Assembly: GCF_000002865.3 (NCBI RefSeq)
Contig: NW_001865058.1
Coordinates: 77,832-141,831, forward strand
Reading direction: 5' to 3'
Length of the DNA: 64,000 nucleotides
Origin: Monosiga brevicollis MX1
Lineage: Eukaryota; Opisthokonta; Choanoflagellata; Craspedida; Salpingoecidae
How positions within the stretch are numbered: the stretch's first letter is position 1; each line of letters opens with the position of its first letter. Shown in pieces: positions 40,044 through 50,763 of the stretch. Both the position numbers and the translations under genes were made by a program. Under the pieces are notes generated by a model. That model was not told the origin of the DNA. It ran no database searches and saw nothing but the letters and a program-made list of their open reading frames with translations.

Positions 40044-40816
40044 AGCCCGTTGACTTGCCAACGATCGATTGTTCCTCCTTTGTTGATCGTTTGCATCTGT
40101 GCCTGTTCTTGTCTTTCTTGGATCGCGCCACCTCCTGGACGCAGAAGAAGGGGATAATGCTTTTAGACGCCTGCCCGCGCACCAAACACGGCAACCGTGA
40201 CAATGTGTCCAGCCAAAGGCGTTGACATTGCCCGCCTGCGTGATCCATGTCCAAGGGAGCGATGCTCTTCTCTTCTCTTTGTTCCTCGTTTTCTTTCCCG
40301 TGCGTGTGCTTTTCTCTGTTGCCCAGCCTTGGCGACCTTCCCCACGGGTTGTCGCCTTCAAGGCAACAGGGTGTGTTTAGGTTTCATTGCTGGCGTCTCT
40401 CTCCTCCAACTGGTCCGTCGTACGGACTTTGGAAAGGACCATGGTGGCGTGACGAGCTTACATGTTAATGTACTTCTTTGTGTCCTTCTGGCACCAGGTG
40501 CATGCATACCTGTCATTGTATCTCTGTCCATTCGTCTGCCGTGCCTTCTACCTCTTCTTTTCCCATCCACCTCCCCAAAAGAAACACCTCCTTGCACTCT
40601 GAATTCATTCTCCTTCCTCCAGTGCCCCAGAAGCCCGATGTGCCACCAGTGCAAACATTTCCCTTTTGCCAGACTGTTCTAAACTGCTGACCTTCAATGC
40701 TGTTTCAAATGAGCCGTTACCGGCGTCCTCCTCCCCTTCGCTCACCATGGCGGAGTGCAGCCTGCTGTCCTGGACTCGGAAGCGCAAGAAATGGAGTCAG
40801 GACGGTGAGAGGAGGA
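40044..40816. other. Unassigned stretch before the assembly gap
   Basis: About 770 bp of pyrimidine-rich sequence follows the Rab-like stop. No conserved protein was recognised apart from the short candidate exon at 40747. Confidence 0.5.
40747..40805 (+). CDS. Possible first exon of a gene interrupted by the gap
   Basis: A good-context ATG (caccatgg) opens MAECSLLSWTRKRKKWSQDG and reaches a GTGAG donor at about 40806. The assembly gap starts about 11 bp later, so any continuation is lost. The pattern is suggestive but short. Confidence 0.25.
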
Positions 40817-41092
40817 NNNNNNNNNNNNNNNNNNNNNNNNNNNNNNNNNNNNNNNNNNNNNNNNNNNNNNNNNNNNNNNNNNNNNNNNNNNNNNNNNNNN
40901 NNNNNNNNNNNNNNNNNNNNNNNNNNNNNNNNNNNNNNNNNNNNNNNNNNNNNNNNNNNNNNNNNNNNNNNNNNNNNNNNNNNNNNNNNNNNNNNNNNNN
41001 NNNNNNNNNNNNNNNNNNNNNNNNNNNNNNNNNNNNNNNNNNNNNNNNNNNNNNNNNNNNNNNNNNNNNNNNNNNNNNNNNNNNNNNNNNNN
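40817..41092. other. Assembly gap (276 N)
   Basis: A run of undetermined bases directly abuts a TG/TCTG array, so the gap probably reflects repeat-induced assembly failure. Confidence 1.
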
Positions 41093-41376
41093 TGTGTGTG
41101 TGTGTGTGTGTGTCTGTGTCTGTGTGTGTGTGTGTCTGTGTGTGTGTGTGTGTCTCTCTCTCTGTGTCTGTGTGTCTCTGTGTCTGTGTGTCTGTGTCTG
41201 TGTCTGTGTCTGTGTCTGTGTCCGTGTCTGTGTCTGTGTCTGCGTCTGTGTCTGTGTCTGTGTCTGTGTCTGTGTCTGTGTCTGTGTCTGTGTCTGTGTC
41301 TGTGTCTGTGTCTGTGTCTGTGTCTGTGTCCGTGTCTGTGTCTGTGTCTGTGTGTCCGTGTCCGTGTCTGTGTCTA
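41093..41376. repeat. (TG)n / (TGTGTC)n compound microsatellite
   Basis: TG repeats grade into a regular six-base tgtgtc/tgtctg pattern for about 280 bp at the right edge of the gap. The true array may extend into the gap. Confidence 0.95.
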
Positions 41377-43180
41377 CTATAACAAGATGGTGAATAGGGG
41401 AAACGTTGCGTTGGTCTAGGGCGGTTTACAGCACCAAAAGACTGTTTGGCGTTTTGAGTGTCCCAGACACGACGGCAACAACACGCTTGTGTGACACCAC
41501 CCCCCCGCGCCCCCCATCACATGCATGCACGCACAGCAAAGCGCAATTTCTCAATCAAATACGCACCACTTTTCACGGTGAAATGCATTCAAATTCACGA
41601 CCTGCGAATGCAAGCGACCCTGACGAACGAAAAATTTCAAAGGTGTAGCACGCTTACATGAGCAGACCAAACAGGTGTAACATATGTCAGACTTTACACA
41701 ACGTTCACTGTATCACTTATCACACTTTGAGCGCGTTAATTTGAGGATTGAAACTCACGGTTTGGTTCTCTGAGTCGAGAGCAGGATTTATTGGCTTCTC
41801 TGGTTTTAGCTTGTTTTCATAGTAGAGTGTCGTTCTGCGTTGGCTTCTCTCTCTGGCTCGTCACAGGCGAGCAACGTCTTCCTCTGGTACGGCTCCTTTT
41901 GTTCTTCGGCTGAAACGGCTGACAATTCACTCGTCTCTTATGCCCTCGCGCAAGACGTTCGTTCTCTCTAAGTTTCAGCCAGCCTGACCTCAATGTCTCT
42001 TGTTCAAGCTTAAATATCAAGCCGAATTACGCTGTGAAGCCGCATGATGAGCACCCATCTCTGACTCAATCCCTCTAGACCCACGCCTCTCTTCGTCCGA
42101 CCCCCGTGCTCGCCCACACCTCTGACGGCCAAACCCGTACCGGGCGCTCTGCTCCTTCGGCAGCGCTCCTCTCCGACCCTGCCGGCTGCCATCGGTCTTT
42201 CGAGCGACCCCGCGCCCGATCATCCTGTCTAGCCGCGCCTGCCTCGCTGTATTCATGCGACGCTATCCCTCCTCTCTCTCTCAATACCTCTCTCTACGTG
42301 AATGCATCTTCACGTTTCTCTCTCTAAGGATCTCTTGCATGCATTTCACCTTGCCTCTGTCTCTGACTCTCCTCATCTCTTCCTCCAACTCTCTGACTCT
42401 GTCTCCCTATTTCCGTCGTTCTTTTCTTCTTCCTCAATTCTCAAGCAGCACAGTATATCCATCCCCAACGTCTCTCTGCGTTCATCTCCGTGTCCATCTC
42501 CATCTCTGTCTCGCTGTCTCCCTGTCTCCCTGTCTCTCTCAGTCTCCGGCTGAATCGTTTCCGAGCGAGAGAGAGAGCGAGCGAGAGAGAGAGAGAGACT
42601 TTTGATCAATCGTCTCTCTCTCTGTGCGGCCGCCTCTTCGTCCCTGCTGTACCTGCGGTACCTGCTGTACCTTGTGTGCCTGCGTGTGGCCGTGGTGTCG
42701 TTGGGATACGGTTATCGTACTCCCCCCCTCCGGCCCCATCCTCACAGTGTGTGAGGCGCCGCTTGGGCCGCCTCTCGTGCACGCGGAAAGAGCGCTCCCT
42801 GCAGGTCTCTCACCTCAGACGGGTCAGGCCCGAGGTGCTGGCACCCCGGTACACGACAAGCCACGGGACTGCCTTTTTCTACTTCCCCCATCTTCCTGCC
42901 CTCCTCCTGCTCCTTCCTTCCTTCCTTCCTTACTTCCTTCCTTCTTCTGCTTCTGCTTCTGGTTTCCTTGCTCGTCGGATTCTTCCCGACTTGTGGCATT
43001 TGCGGGTGGCAGTGCTGGCTCGCTGACCTCGTGTTGCAGTGCCACGACCGTTTCTTGCCTATGCCTCGACGGCTCTGGCATTGGCCGTACTAGCCCACGC
43101 CCAACCAGACCCGTCTTCCTTCAACTGGTCCTTGCCGTGCCCTTGACTGCCCAGCGCACCACGCTGGGGCCGCGCTCGCC
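41377..43180. other. Long upstream region of the PTB/PDZ adaptor gene
   Basis: About 1.8 kb without a supported gene. 41380-42000 is unique sequence. 42230-42600 is strongly CT-rich with a GA tract at 42566-42600, and 42890-42960 is CTT-rich. Pyrimidine-rich leaders of this sort also precede other genes here. Short frames across the CT tract are artefacts. Confidence 0.6.
42264..42600. repeat. CT-rich low-complexity tract ending in a GA run
   Basis: Repeated tctctctc, ctgtctcc and similar phrases run for about 330 bp, then switch strand polarity to gagagag at 42566-42600. Confidence 0.8.
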
Positions 43181-45929
43181 ATGGATTGGCCCACGACCTT
43201 TGTGGGCAGCGTGCCCGTCCCCAACATTGTCATTGACGATCCCTGGCACAAACCAAACCTGGAAGAGGAGACGCTGGTCGCCATCAAGGAGGCCCGCCGC
43301 CTGCGGAAGGAAGCCATCGCCATGAAGGTCCTCGTTACCCCTGAAGCCCTGTGCGGTGAGCCCATCAACGGCGGCTCCCCCGTCTACCAACCCATCGGCA
43401 AAATTGTCTACGTCAATGCCCACACCGAAGGCGCGCTCAAAAAGCAGTACATGTTCACCTTTGTGGCCAGCGATGAAGGCACCCGCATCGGCGGCCCTCA
43501 TGCCACCTATACTTGGTGCGCTCGCTTTCCTAAAATCTTACCCCCCACGCCCCCTTCCCGCCCTGGTCCCCGTCTTGCGCCTTTGCCTTTGCTGCATCAC
43601 CCAAACACCCTCGCATATCTCTCTTTTATACCCAACCGCTTTTCTCACCCTCCTCCTCCCCCTCTCGCCTCGCCGCAGCTTTGTCTTCAAGTGCAAGTCA
43701 GACACAGACGCCACCACCCTGGCCTTTGCCACCGCTCGAACAATGGCGACCAACGCCCAACGCCGCGACAAGGTCATGGCCCTTCGTCAACAACCCTTTG
43801 ACACCATCTCACATGAAGACAAGGAACTTGCCGTCCGCTTCTGGAATGCCAGCAGCCAGCGCATCCACCAACTCGAAATGACACAGGACGGCAAAATCAG
43901 TGGTCCGCTCAAGGTCCACTGCCAAGCTGACGCTACCGCCCGAGCCATTGTCAAAGTGGTTCGTCTCACCAACTTTGTGTGCGGCGACGAACTCGTCCAC
44001 CTCTTGGCCGAGAAATTCAACCTGGGCGAGATTGACCTCGAATCTTATGCCGTCTTTGACACGCGAGACACGGGTGAACATAACATGCTGGCTGATGACC
44101 AGTCCCCCATCTCCGTCGCCATCACCCTCATGGATCCGGCCGAAACGACCTTTGTCTTTCGCAAGCTCTCCCCAGGCCTCGTTCGCATGTCCAAAGCCCC
44201 CTCCAACAAGGGCCCCGACTCGCATGTCGACGCTGCCGCCCGCTCTGGTGACAACTCGAGCACCCGCTCTGGCGATGCCCTAAGCGAGCATCGACAAACT
44301 GGCCCCGCCGTCCGTCGATCCTCCCTCGCCCTCACGGGCATCGGAGGCGAGACCTCAACCGACGACGACGTGGCTTCCCCCCTTGGTCCTTTGCTTCCTT
44401 ACCACCCGGATGACGAGGATCTGCTCCTGGAAGTCATGATCACTCGACAAAGTGGCTCAGGCCTTGGCTTCAAGCTGACGCCCGCCTATCTCTTACAAAT
44501 GTGTATCGCTTACAGCTCTATCCATCGGGGCAATGCCGCTCTCAAGGGACTCTTGAACAAAATTGCCGAGAAAATTACCGGCGTTGTCACGGTCAGTTCC
44601 CGCTTTCAGGTTCCTTCGAGCCTCCCCATCTCTATACTCTCCAAGTTTGTTTTTCTGTTTTGCTTTTTCCTGGACCTCTCATTACTTGCTTGCTTTTTTA
44701 TTTTTTATTTTTTCCTTGTCTTCTTGCAGCGTCACCCGGACAGCAGCAACATGCTGCTCTTTTGGGCAAGCAACACCTTGAAGCTCATGGGCGCGCTGCT
44801 GCAAGACCCGGCCGTGTTCCGTGTTTTGGAGAACAGCGCCAAACAACGCCTCGATGCAGCGGTGGACAACTGCCTCGAAGGCATTGATCGCTGTGCCACC
44901 CGTGGCCAAATTCCACCAGAACTTCAATCCGCCACATGGACAAATCGCAGCGAACTACGTGCCGTCATTATCGATTACTACCGCCAGCTTGACCAAAACA
45001 TGTCGCCAGATTTGTGAGTCGCAGTGCGCTGCTCTTTGTTTTTTAAAGTTTTGTTTTTTCCTTTCATCCCGTGAGCGGATGCCCCTGAAGCAGGCTGTCA
45101 ATCTTGCCTGATGATGCTTGCATGCCGACGTGGTGTTCTAGGCTACGCGAGGTTGTTGATCGCATTACTCGGGCAATGCCATCAACTAACAATGATGAGG
45201 AAGGCGCCGAGGACCAAGGAATTTCCGTGGGTGACACTACACAAAGGCTTGGCTTTTCCGCCGCAGCTGGCAACAATCCCCTCACCTCAACCCCCGTTCA
45301 AAACAAGGCCGGGGATGCTCGAGCCGGCCCGCCCCAGCAGCCGCCGAGCTCCCATGGTCATTCCGCTGCCCATGAAGATGGTGCATCGTCAACGGCAGGT
45401 TCGACGGAGAACGGCATGCCACCGCTGCCGGATGAGTGGGAGGAGCTCATCGACCAAGAGACCAAGCATCGGTTCTTTGCCAACCACAAAACGAGGCAAA
45501 CATCATGGACTGATCCGCGCGACAAGCTCGTAACCGTCAACCTGGTCAAGGGCAACAAGGGCTTGGGTCTTGGCATCAGCGGCGCCAAGCGCACGCGAGA
45601 TGGCAAGTTTGTCCTGGGTATCTTTGTCACGTCCCTGGTCCCGGGCTCGGCTGCCGACGTGGACGGCACGCTACGTGATGGTCAGTCGTCAACGCATTTT
45701 GCCTGTGACCGTCTTCCTATGTTTTGGCCCCTCAACCTGAAGGCTCTCACAACGGTTGCTTGTAGGTGACGAAATTCTCGAGGTGAACGGGCATAGTCTG
45801 ATTGGGGTTAGCCGTGAGGGCGCCATCGAGTTTTTGAAAAAGGTCCAGCTGGGCGAGACCATTACTTTGCTTGTGGCACAGGAGCCCCGGGCAGATCTGG
45901 TGGATCAGCTGCGGCACACTGCATTGTGA
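43181..45929 (+). CDS. PTB-RA-DIL-WW-PDZ adaptor protein (afadin/RADIL-like)
   Basis: Five exons, 43181-43515, 43679-44591, 44730-45013, 45142-45680 and 45766-45929, join in phase for 744 residues. The N-terminus (FVGSVPVPN, IVYVNAH, then YTCFVFKCKSD formed across the first splice, TLAFATAR) reads as a PTB/PID domain. A Ras-association domain follows (VKVVRLTNFVCGDELVHLLA to TTFVFRKLSPG, about 43930-44170). A DIL-type helical region comes next (AYLLQMCIAYSSI and NMLLFWASNTLKLMGALLQD). A WW domain (LPDEWEELIDQE to TSWTDPRD, about 45430-45525) and a PDZ domain (KGLGLGIS, GSAADVDGTLRDGDEILEVN, about 45540-45890) close the protein. RA, DIL and PDZ together are typical of afadin/RADIL/Rasip1 scaffolds linking Ras/Rap GTPases to junctions and cortical actin; the PTB and WW additions differ from the animal proteins. 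Probable role: cytoplasmic adaptor at the membrane. Confidence 0.88.
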
Positions 45930-46502
45930 TAATGCCTTTCCCGTCGTCCCAGTGTGTGTGGACGTCATGACCAGCTTTCAATGCCCTGCTCTTTCCTCGC
46001 GGAGCCGCCCTGTGTCTCTGTGTTGCACCCTTGTGTGCAAAAGGGCATGTGGCCTCCAAAGGCCCTGCAGCGGTTTAGATTGGTGCACCGGGCCGAGCTT
46101 GTGTGTGCCATTGCTCCATTTCATCTATCGAGTTGAAGGTTGTGCAAACTGTGTGGTCAGGCTCCCTTTGGTTGTGCTTCTTGATTTGCCCGTGTAGCTG
46201 TCGAGAGTTGTTGAGCTTTGGAGCAACATTCAACCTGACCCCTCTTGATCGTGTGCTTCTCACTTGTGACCTGCTAGACTCCCCCCTTCTGATGTTTGTT
46301 TCCACTCCTCATGGGTGAATGGCGTTGTGTGAATTGAGGATGAATAATAAGAATAATGTTGCTGAGAATGCTCTGGGAACAACATGACACGACCGTGACG
46401 TGCAATCTCTTCAGAAGACGTTGGTGTTGAATCGAATCAGGCGGCAAGTGCGCGCAGCGCATTGAGATAGGGGCACAGGCGGGCAGAAAGTCAGCATGGG
46501 CA
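45930..46502. other. Convergent 3' spacer
   Basis: About 570 bp between the adaptor stop (+) and the orphan gene stop (-). Nothing beyond presumed 3' UTRs was seen. Confidence 0.65.
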
Positions 46503-47356
46503 TCAGCCATGAGGGCGTTTCATGTTAAGACGCCGCAAGAGTTGGGCTGGATCTGTTGGTGTCTGCGAGGGCTGTGGCGCGCTGGACATGGCCACATCGT
46601 GGGCTCCGACCTGAGGGGCGAGGGGCGAGCTCTCTCTCGGGCGCAGAGCACTGTTGGAGTGGTACGCCGTCGCGGTGGATGGATGAGCTGCAGGGTGTTG
46701 CTGCAGCGTGGCCTGGCGTCGGCGAAATGCAGCGGCTCGTAAAGCAAAAGCTTCTTGCACGGCTGTGGGTCGATAGCCATGCGCTTGAGAGTCGGGACTC
46801 ATCACAAGCCGCGGGTCAAACTGCGCGACGCAAGCGAGCCAAAACAAGAAGACGGGGGGGGGGCGGGGGGCGAAATGAGACACGGCTACGGCGCAAGCGT
46901 GGATAGAGACGGGTGACGAACCCAAGGTGACCCAGCAATGACGGGTGACTGTGTCGGGGAGTCTACATCCACTTCTCGCCATCTAGGTGTCGACCAACGG
47001 GTAAGAACAAGATCGGGCGATCGGCGCCATGCCGGTCGGCAGCGCAAGACAGCTATGTGGCTGCATGGAAGCAGGGGTGCTCACCTTTTGGTTCTCGGCG
47101 CGCCCCAGTCCGAGGCGTCGCCATGGTCAGCGGCACGCTTAGCCTCGGCATAAGGCGTGTGGCTGGCCCTGGCTTGGTGAGCAGTGAGGGTGGGGAGGGA
47201 CGGTGGATGCCCTTGAGAGGGTACCGAGCTGGGGTCCCAGCGATGAGGGATGGGAGCGGGAGTAGTGGAGGCGCCAGGCTGCGGGACACTGGCCCCATAT
47301 GATCCAGACGATGGGTCAGCAGCAAACGGTGACCACCAGCCGTTGGGTGTCGCCAT
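46503..47356 (-). CDS. Hypothetical protein, 216 residues, three exons
   Basis: Exons 47085-47356, 46922-46982 and 46503-46820 join in phase with strong sites (AAAAG|GTGAGC; CCTAG|A; GCGCAG|T). The start is MATPNGWWSPF. The N-terminal half is Pro/Ser/Ala-rich and probably disordered; the C-terminal half has an Arg/Ala/Gln-rich helix (EAFALRAAAFRRRQATLQQ) and ends NMKRPHG. I recognise no family. The splice-phase agreement across three exons is the main support that it is real. Confidence 0.6.
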
Positions 47357-47487
47357 GCCGTGCCTCCCTACCACGGGCTTGACCACGCGTCTCTATCCAG
47401 GTCGGCTCATGCCTTGTCCAAAGACGGCAGTAAACCGAGCAGAGATGTCGAGGGCGCACAATCATTCGAAGTGAGCCTCGGTGCACT

Positions 47488-47656
47488 GCAGCGAGTCTAC
47501 GCAGCGAGTCTACGCAGCGAGTCTACGCAGCGACTCGACGCAGCGACTCGACGCAGCGACTCGACGCAGCGAGTCTACGCAGCGAGTCTACGCAGCGAGT
47601 CTACGCAGCGAATCTACGCAGCGAGTCTACGCAGCGACTCGACGCAGCGAGTCTAC
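47488..47656. repeat. 13-bp minisatellite, exactly 13 units
   Basis: Units are gcagcgagtctac (type A) or gcagcgactcgac (type B), in the order A A A B B B A A A A' A B A, where A' has one change (gaatc). Every A or B unit contains a GANTC palindrome (gagtc or gactc). The length is 169 bp with no spacer. Confidence 0.97.
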
Positions 47657-47812
47657 GCAGCTCGCCGTGCAACGACAGCTGCATTGAGCAGAGTGGAGCC
47701 TCACGATGGCACGGCGGTACCTGTATTCATAAGCACTATCGCTGATGTCACCAATGTCGACGTCTGCGCTCGTCGTACACCAGTTGTTGATGAGAGCAGA
47801 TGGGAGCCGTCG

Positions 47813-47868
47813 TGGCAGTGTGGCAGTGTGGCAGTGTGGCAGTGTGGCAGTGTGGCAGTGTGGCAGTG
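47813..47868. repeat. 8-bp tandem repeat (tggcagtg), seven units
   Basis: Seven perfect tandem units of tggcagtg, followed by a partial unit (gcagcc). Confidence 0.95.
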
Positions 47869-48042
47869 GCAGCCAACAAATACAACTTGAGTTATCACGG
47901 GCAGTTGTAGCACCACCTGAGAGCCGCAGCAGCAGGCAGCAATGACAGTGTCAGTCGATCCTGGTGTAAGAACCCCACGTCAGTCCGTCCGTCAGTCCAT
48001 GGTCACTCAGTCGGTCACTCAGTCTCTCACTAAATGTAAATG

Positions 48043-48230
48043 CAACGACACACACACACACACGCACGCACACACACACGGGCACGGGCACAGCACACAC
48101 ACACACACACGGGCACACACACAGATACACGCACACGACCACAGACACACGGGCACCAGACACACGGGCACCAGACACACGGGCACCAGACACACGGGCA
48201 CCAGACACACGGGCACCAGACACGCATCCG

Positions 48231-48283
<53 letters not shown>
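48043..48283. repeat. (CA)n compound array with five 15-bp units
   Basis: CA repeats flank five perfect copies of gacacacgggcacca at 48144-48218. The right-hand CA run is about 46 bp. Confidence 0.95.
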
Positions 48284-48285
<2 letters not shown>

Positions 48286-48324
48286 GAGGACGTACGTTGA
48301 AATTTTGAACAAAAACGTTGTTGA

Positions 48325-48595
48325 CCGTTTCTCTCTCTCTAAACTCTCAAACTCTCTCTCTCTCTCTCTCTCACTTTCTCTCTCTCTCAAACTCTCTCAC
48401 TCTCGAACTCTCTCAAACTCTCTCTCTCGAACTCTCTCAAACTCTCTCTCAAACTCTCTCAAACTCTCTCTCAAACTCTAACTCTCTCTCAAACTCTCAA
48501 ACTCGCTCTCACAAACTCTCTCCCTCTCACTTTCTCTCACTCTCTCTCTCAAACTCCCTCTCTCTCACTTTCTCTCTCTCTCTCTCTCACACACA
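48325..48595. repeat. CT-rich tract (ctctctcaaactctctc pattern) upstream of GPKOW
   Basis: Repeated ctctctc and aaactctc phrases end 5 bp before the GPKOW ATG. It mirrors the GTTTGAGAGA tract at 17450-17642 on the opposite strand. Confidence 0.9.
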
Positions 48596-48599
48596 CGAG

Positions 48600-50499
48600 A
48601 TGGAGGGGGCGGCGGCGGCGGGTGAGGGGGTGAAGGTGTCGTTTGGGTTTGCCAAGAGCAAGCCCTCGCGGCCCAAGCAGGCGGTGGCTGGGTTGGGGGA
48701 AACGGAGGAGACAGAGGATGCCGACCACCAGAAAGCACAGGGCGATGCCATTACCGAGTTTACGCGTGCTGGCGCTACGCTGGCACAGCCGCGTGAGGCG
48801 CCCAAGGAGGTGATCATCCCCTTGCTCAAGGTGAATCAATGGCGCACGGGGGACGCCGAGACCGGGGCGGGGACCGGGGTCGAGGGCGACGAGGAACCCA
48901 AGGCCGGCGTTGGCAAGGCTGCCACCGACGTGAATGACGATGACCAGCGGGCTTTGGCGGCGTTGCAGGCTGACGCCGACAACGTGCAGCAGGGTGAGAC
49001 GCCCGCAGACATTGACGCCATCCCGCTTCTCATGCAAAATCGTGCCCCGGGCACCGAACGCCTTGATGATGCGGAAAAGTTCAAGCGCGACATGCAACTC
49101 CGCCCGGCCGAGCTCTCCCTCCAAGAGTATGATCGTGTGCCCATTGAGCAATTCGGCACGGCTATGCTGCGCGGCATGGGTTGGCAAAAGGGCGAGGCCA
49201 TCGGCGGTACAAACAAGGGCCTCGTTGAACCGATAGAGTTTGTGCCCCGACCCTCTGGCCTGGGCCTCGGCGCCACCCGGGACCTGTCCCTCAAACCCGA
49301 TCACCGATACCAACGCAAAGCCATCAATAAACCCGGCGAGACGCATCGAGAAGTCGCGCAGCTTGCCGGCAAAGTCGATGCCAGTGGCAAGGTCCGCCAC
49401 ATCCGCGGTGTATCCGAGACCTTGTACGAGAAGGAGGACCTCACCGTCAAGCGCGACCGCCGCGTTCACATTGTCCAAGGCCCCCATCGTGGTCAGGTTG
49501 GAACCATCACCCGCATGTACAATCTTATGGTCGACGTTCGCTTAGCCAGCAGTGACACTGTCGTGGCTTGCGATGAAAGCGCCGTCAACGTTTTGCCCCG
49601 TGCCCAAGCGCGCACCGTATGGGCTGCCATCGACAAGGGCTACTCGCCGCGCGAGGCCCTTGCCCGTGCTGGCATTGAACTCCCCCCCACTAGCTCCTCC
49701 AAATCAGGTCGTGATGGCTCTCGCAAGAACGACACGAGCCCTCGTCAGAGTAGCGAGCCCCCCGCCAAGGCTTCAAAAACCTCTTCCCGCCACCGTTCCA
49801 GCCGTCACGTAAGACCTTGTTCCCTTCCCTCCATACATTCTCAATTTCCCACGTGTCCACAGTGGCCGCTCGGACACAAACCGATTGCTTGACTCTCAGG
49901 CATCGCGATTCTCACGCCCTCGCTTGTTCCTTCGTCTGCTTTCCTTGGGCAGACGTGGGTGGTGCCAGATATTCGGGTGCGGATCGTCAGTCAAAAGTAC
50001 AAAAAGGGCAAGTATTATAACGTCAAGGCCGTCGTCATGGATGTGCTGGCCCGCGATCAAATCACCGTTTCTACAGAGGGACGCCTCCTCGAAGGTAAGA
50101 CTTTCGATATCGTTCCTCCAACACCCCTGGTTGGGGACGTGCACGCGCGCGCATCCTTCATCTCATTGCGCCAAAATCAGACCTTTACGACAGTGAGCTG
50201 GAAACAATCGTGCCGCGTCAGCCCAAGGCACCTGTCATGGTGCTACGGGGAGAGTTTGCAGGCCAACGTGCGCGCATTCTGGAAGTAAGATCACCTCGCG
50301 CCCTTGCGGACCCAATCGCACTCCTTCGAAAGCAATTCACCACTGCTCGCTCTGGTGCAACCTTCTTCCAATCTCTACCCAGCGCGACTCCAAGCAAGAA
50401 TTGGTCACGGTCCAATTAGCGGATGGTAATGTTGCTGCTTGCACCTTCGATGATGTTTCCGAGTATGTGGGACAGAGTGGCTTTGAAGATTGGGAGTAG
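48600..50499 (+). CDS. GPKOW: GPKOW/Spp2-type G-patch and KOW spliceosomal protein
   Basis: Four exons, 48600-49808, 49953-50094, 50181-50284 and 50383-50499, join in phase for 523 residues. The N-terminus (VKVSFGFAKSKP) is the conserved GPKOW/Spp2 opening. A G-patch follows at about 49130-49280 (VPIEQFGTAMLRGMGWQKGE, GLGLGATRD). Two KOW-type segments come next: VHIVQGPHRGQVGTI (about 49465-49510) and VMVLRGEFAGQRARILE (50237-50284). The tail ends SGFEDWE. Homologues bind and activate the helicase PRP2/DHX16 during spliceosome activation, in the nucleus. The protein is complete with no missing landmark. The frame continues open upstream through the CT tract, but the ATG at 48600 is the first that starts conserved sequence. 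Confidence 0.93.
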
Positions 50500-50763
50500 G
50501 CGCTGTACGCCCTCCCTTTGCCCCACGTCAGCCATTGACTTTTAAATCGACTACAAAGAGTGGGCCCATTACCTGTCTCGAAATCCACACACTTGCACTT
50601 CCTTGGCCCGTCCCGAAGGCTCCATTCTGACAAGCCATTGTCCATGGTGCGAATCAATTCAAACAAGAGTTTTGGTGCGGTATTATTCCTTGGCACGACG
50701 CGATGGCCAGGTGCAAGAGAAAACATCTCAGGAACATAAAGACGAGTTGAAACATTCCTAACC
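50500..50763. other. Convergent 3' spacer
   Basis: 264 bp between the GPKOW stop (+) and the ABCC stop (-). Nothing else was recognised. Confidence 0.6.

Larger units (their letters stand above)
47357..48599. other. Repeat-rich upstream region between the orphan gene and GPKOW
   Basis: A divergent intergenic region of about 1.2 kb. It packs a 13-bp minisatellite, an 8-bp array, a CA/15-bp compound array and a CT-rich leader. No gene is supported within it. Confidence 0.75.

Noticed and set aside
41640-42010. Possible RNA gene or small minus-strand protein in unique sequence left of the CT tract
   Set aside because: No cloverleaf or conserved RNA box found and the 67-codon frame has no recognisable features.
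47481-47660. CRISPR-like or protein-repeat reading of the 13-bp array
   Set aside because: No spacers, and 13 is not a multiple of three so no periodic protein repeat is maintained; it is a plain minisatellite in a eukaryotic genome.
48549-49487. 312-codon minus-strand frame opposite GPKOW
   Set aside because: Antisense shadow; the plus strand carries the G-patch and KOW motifs.
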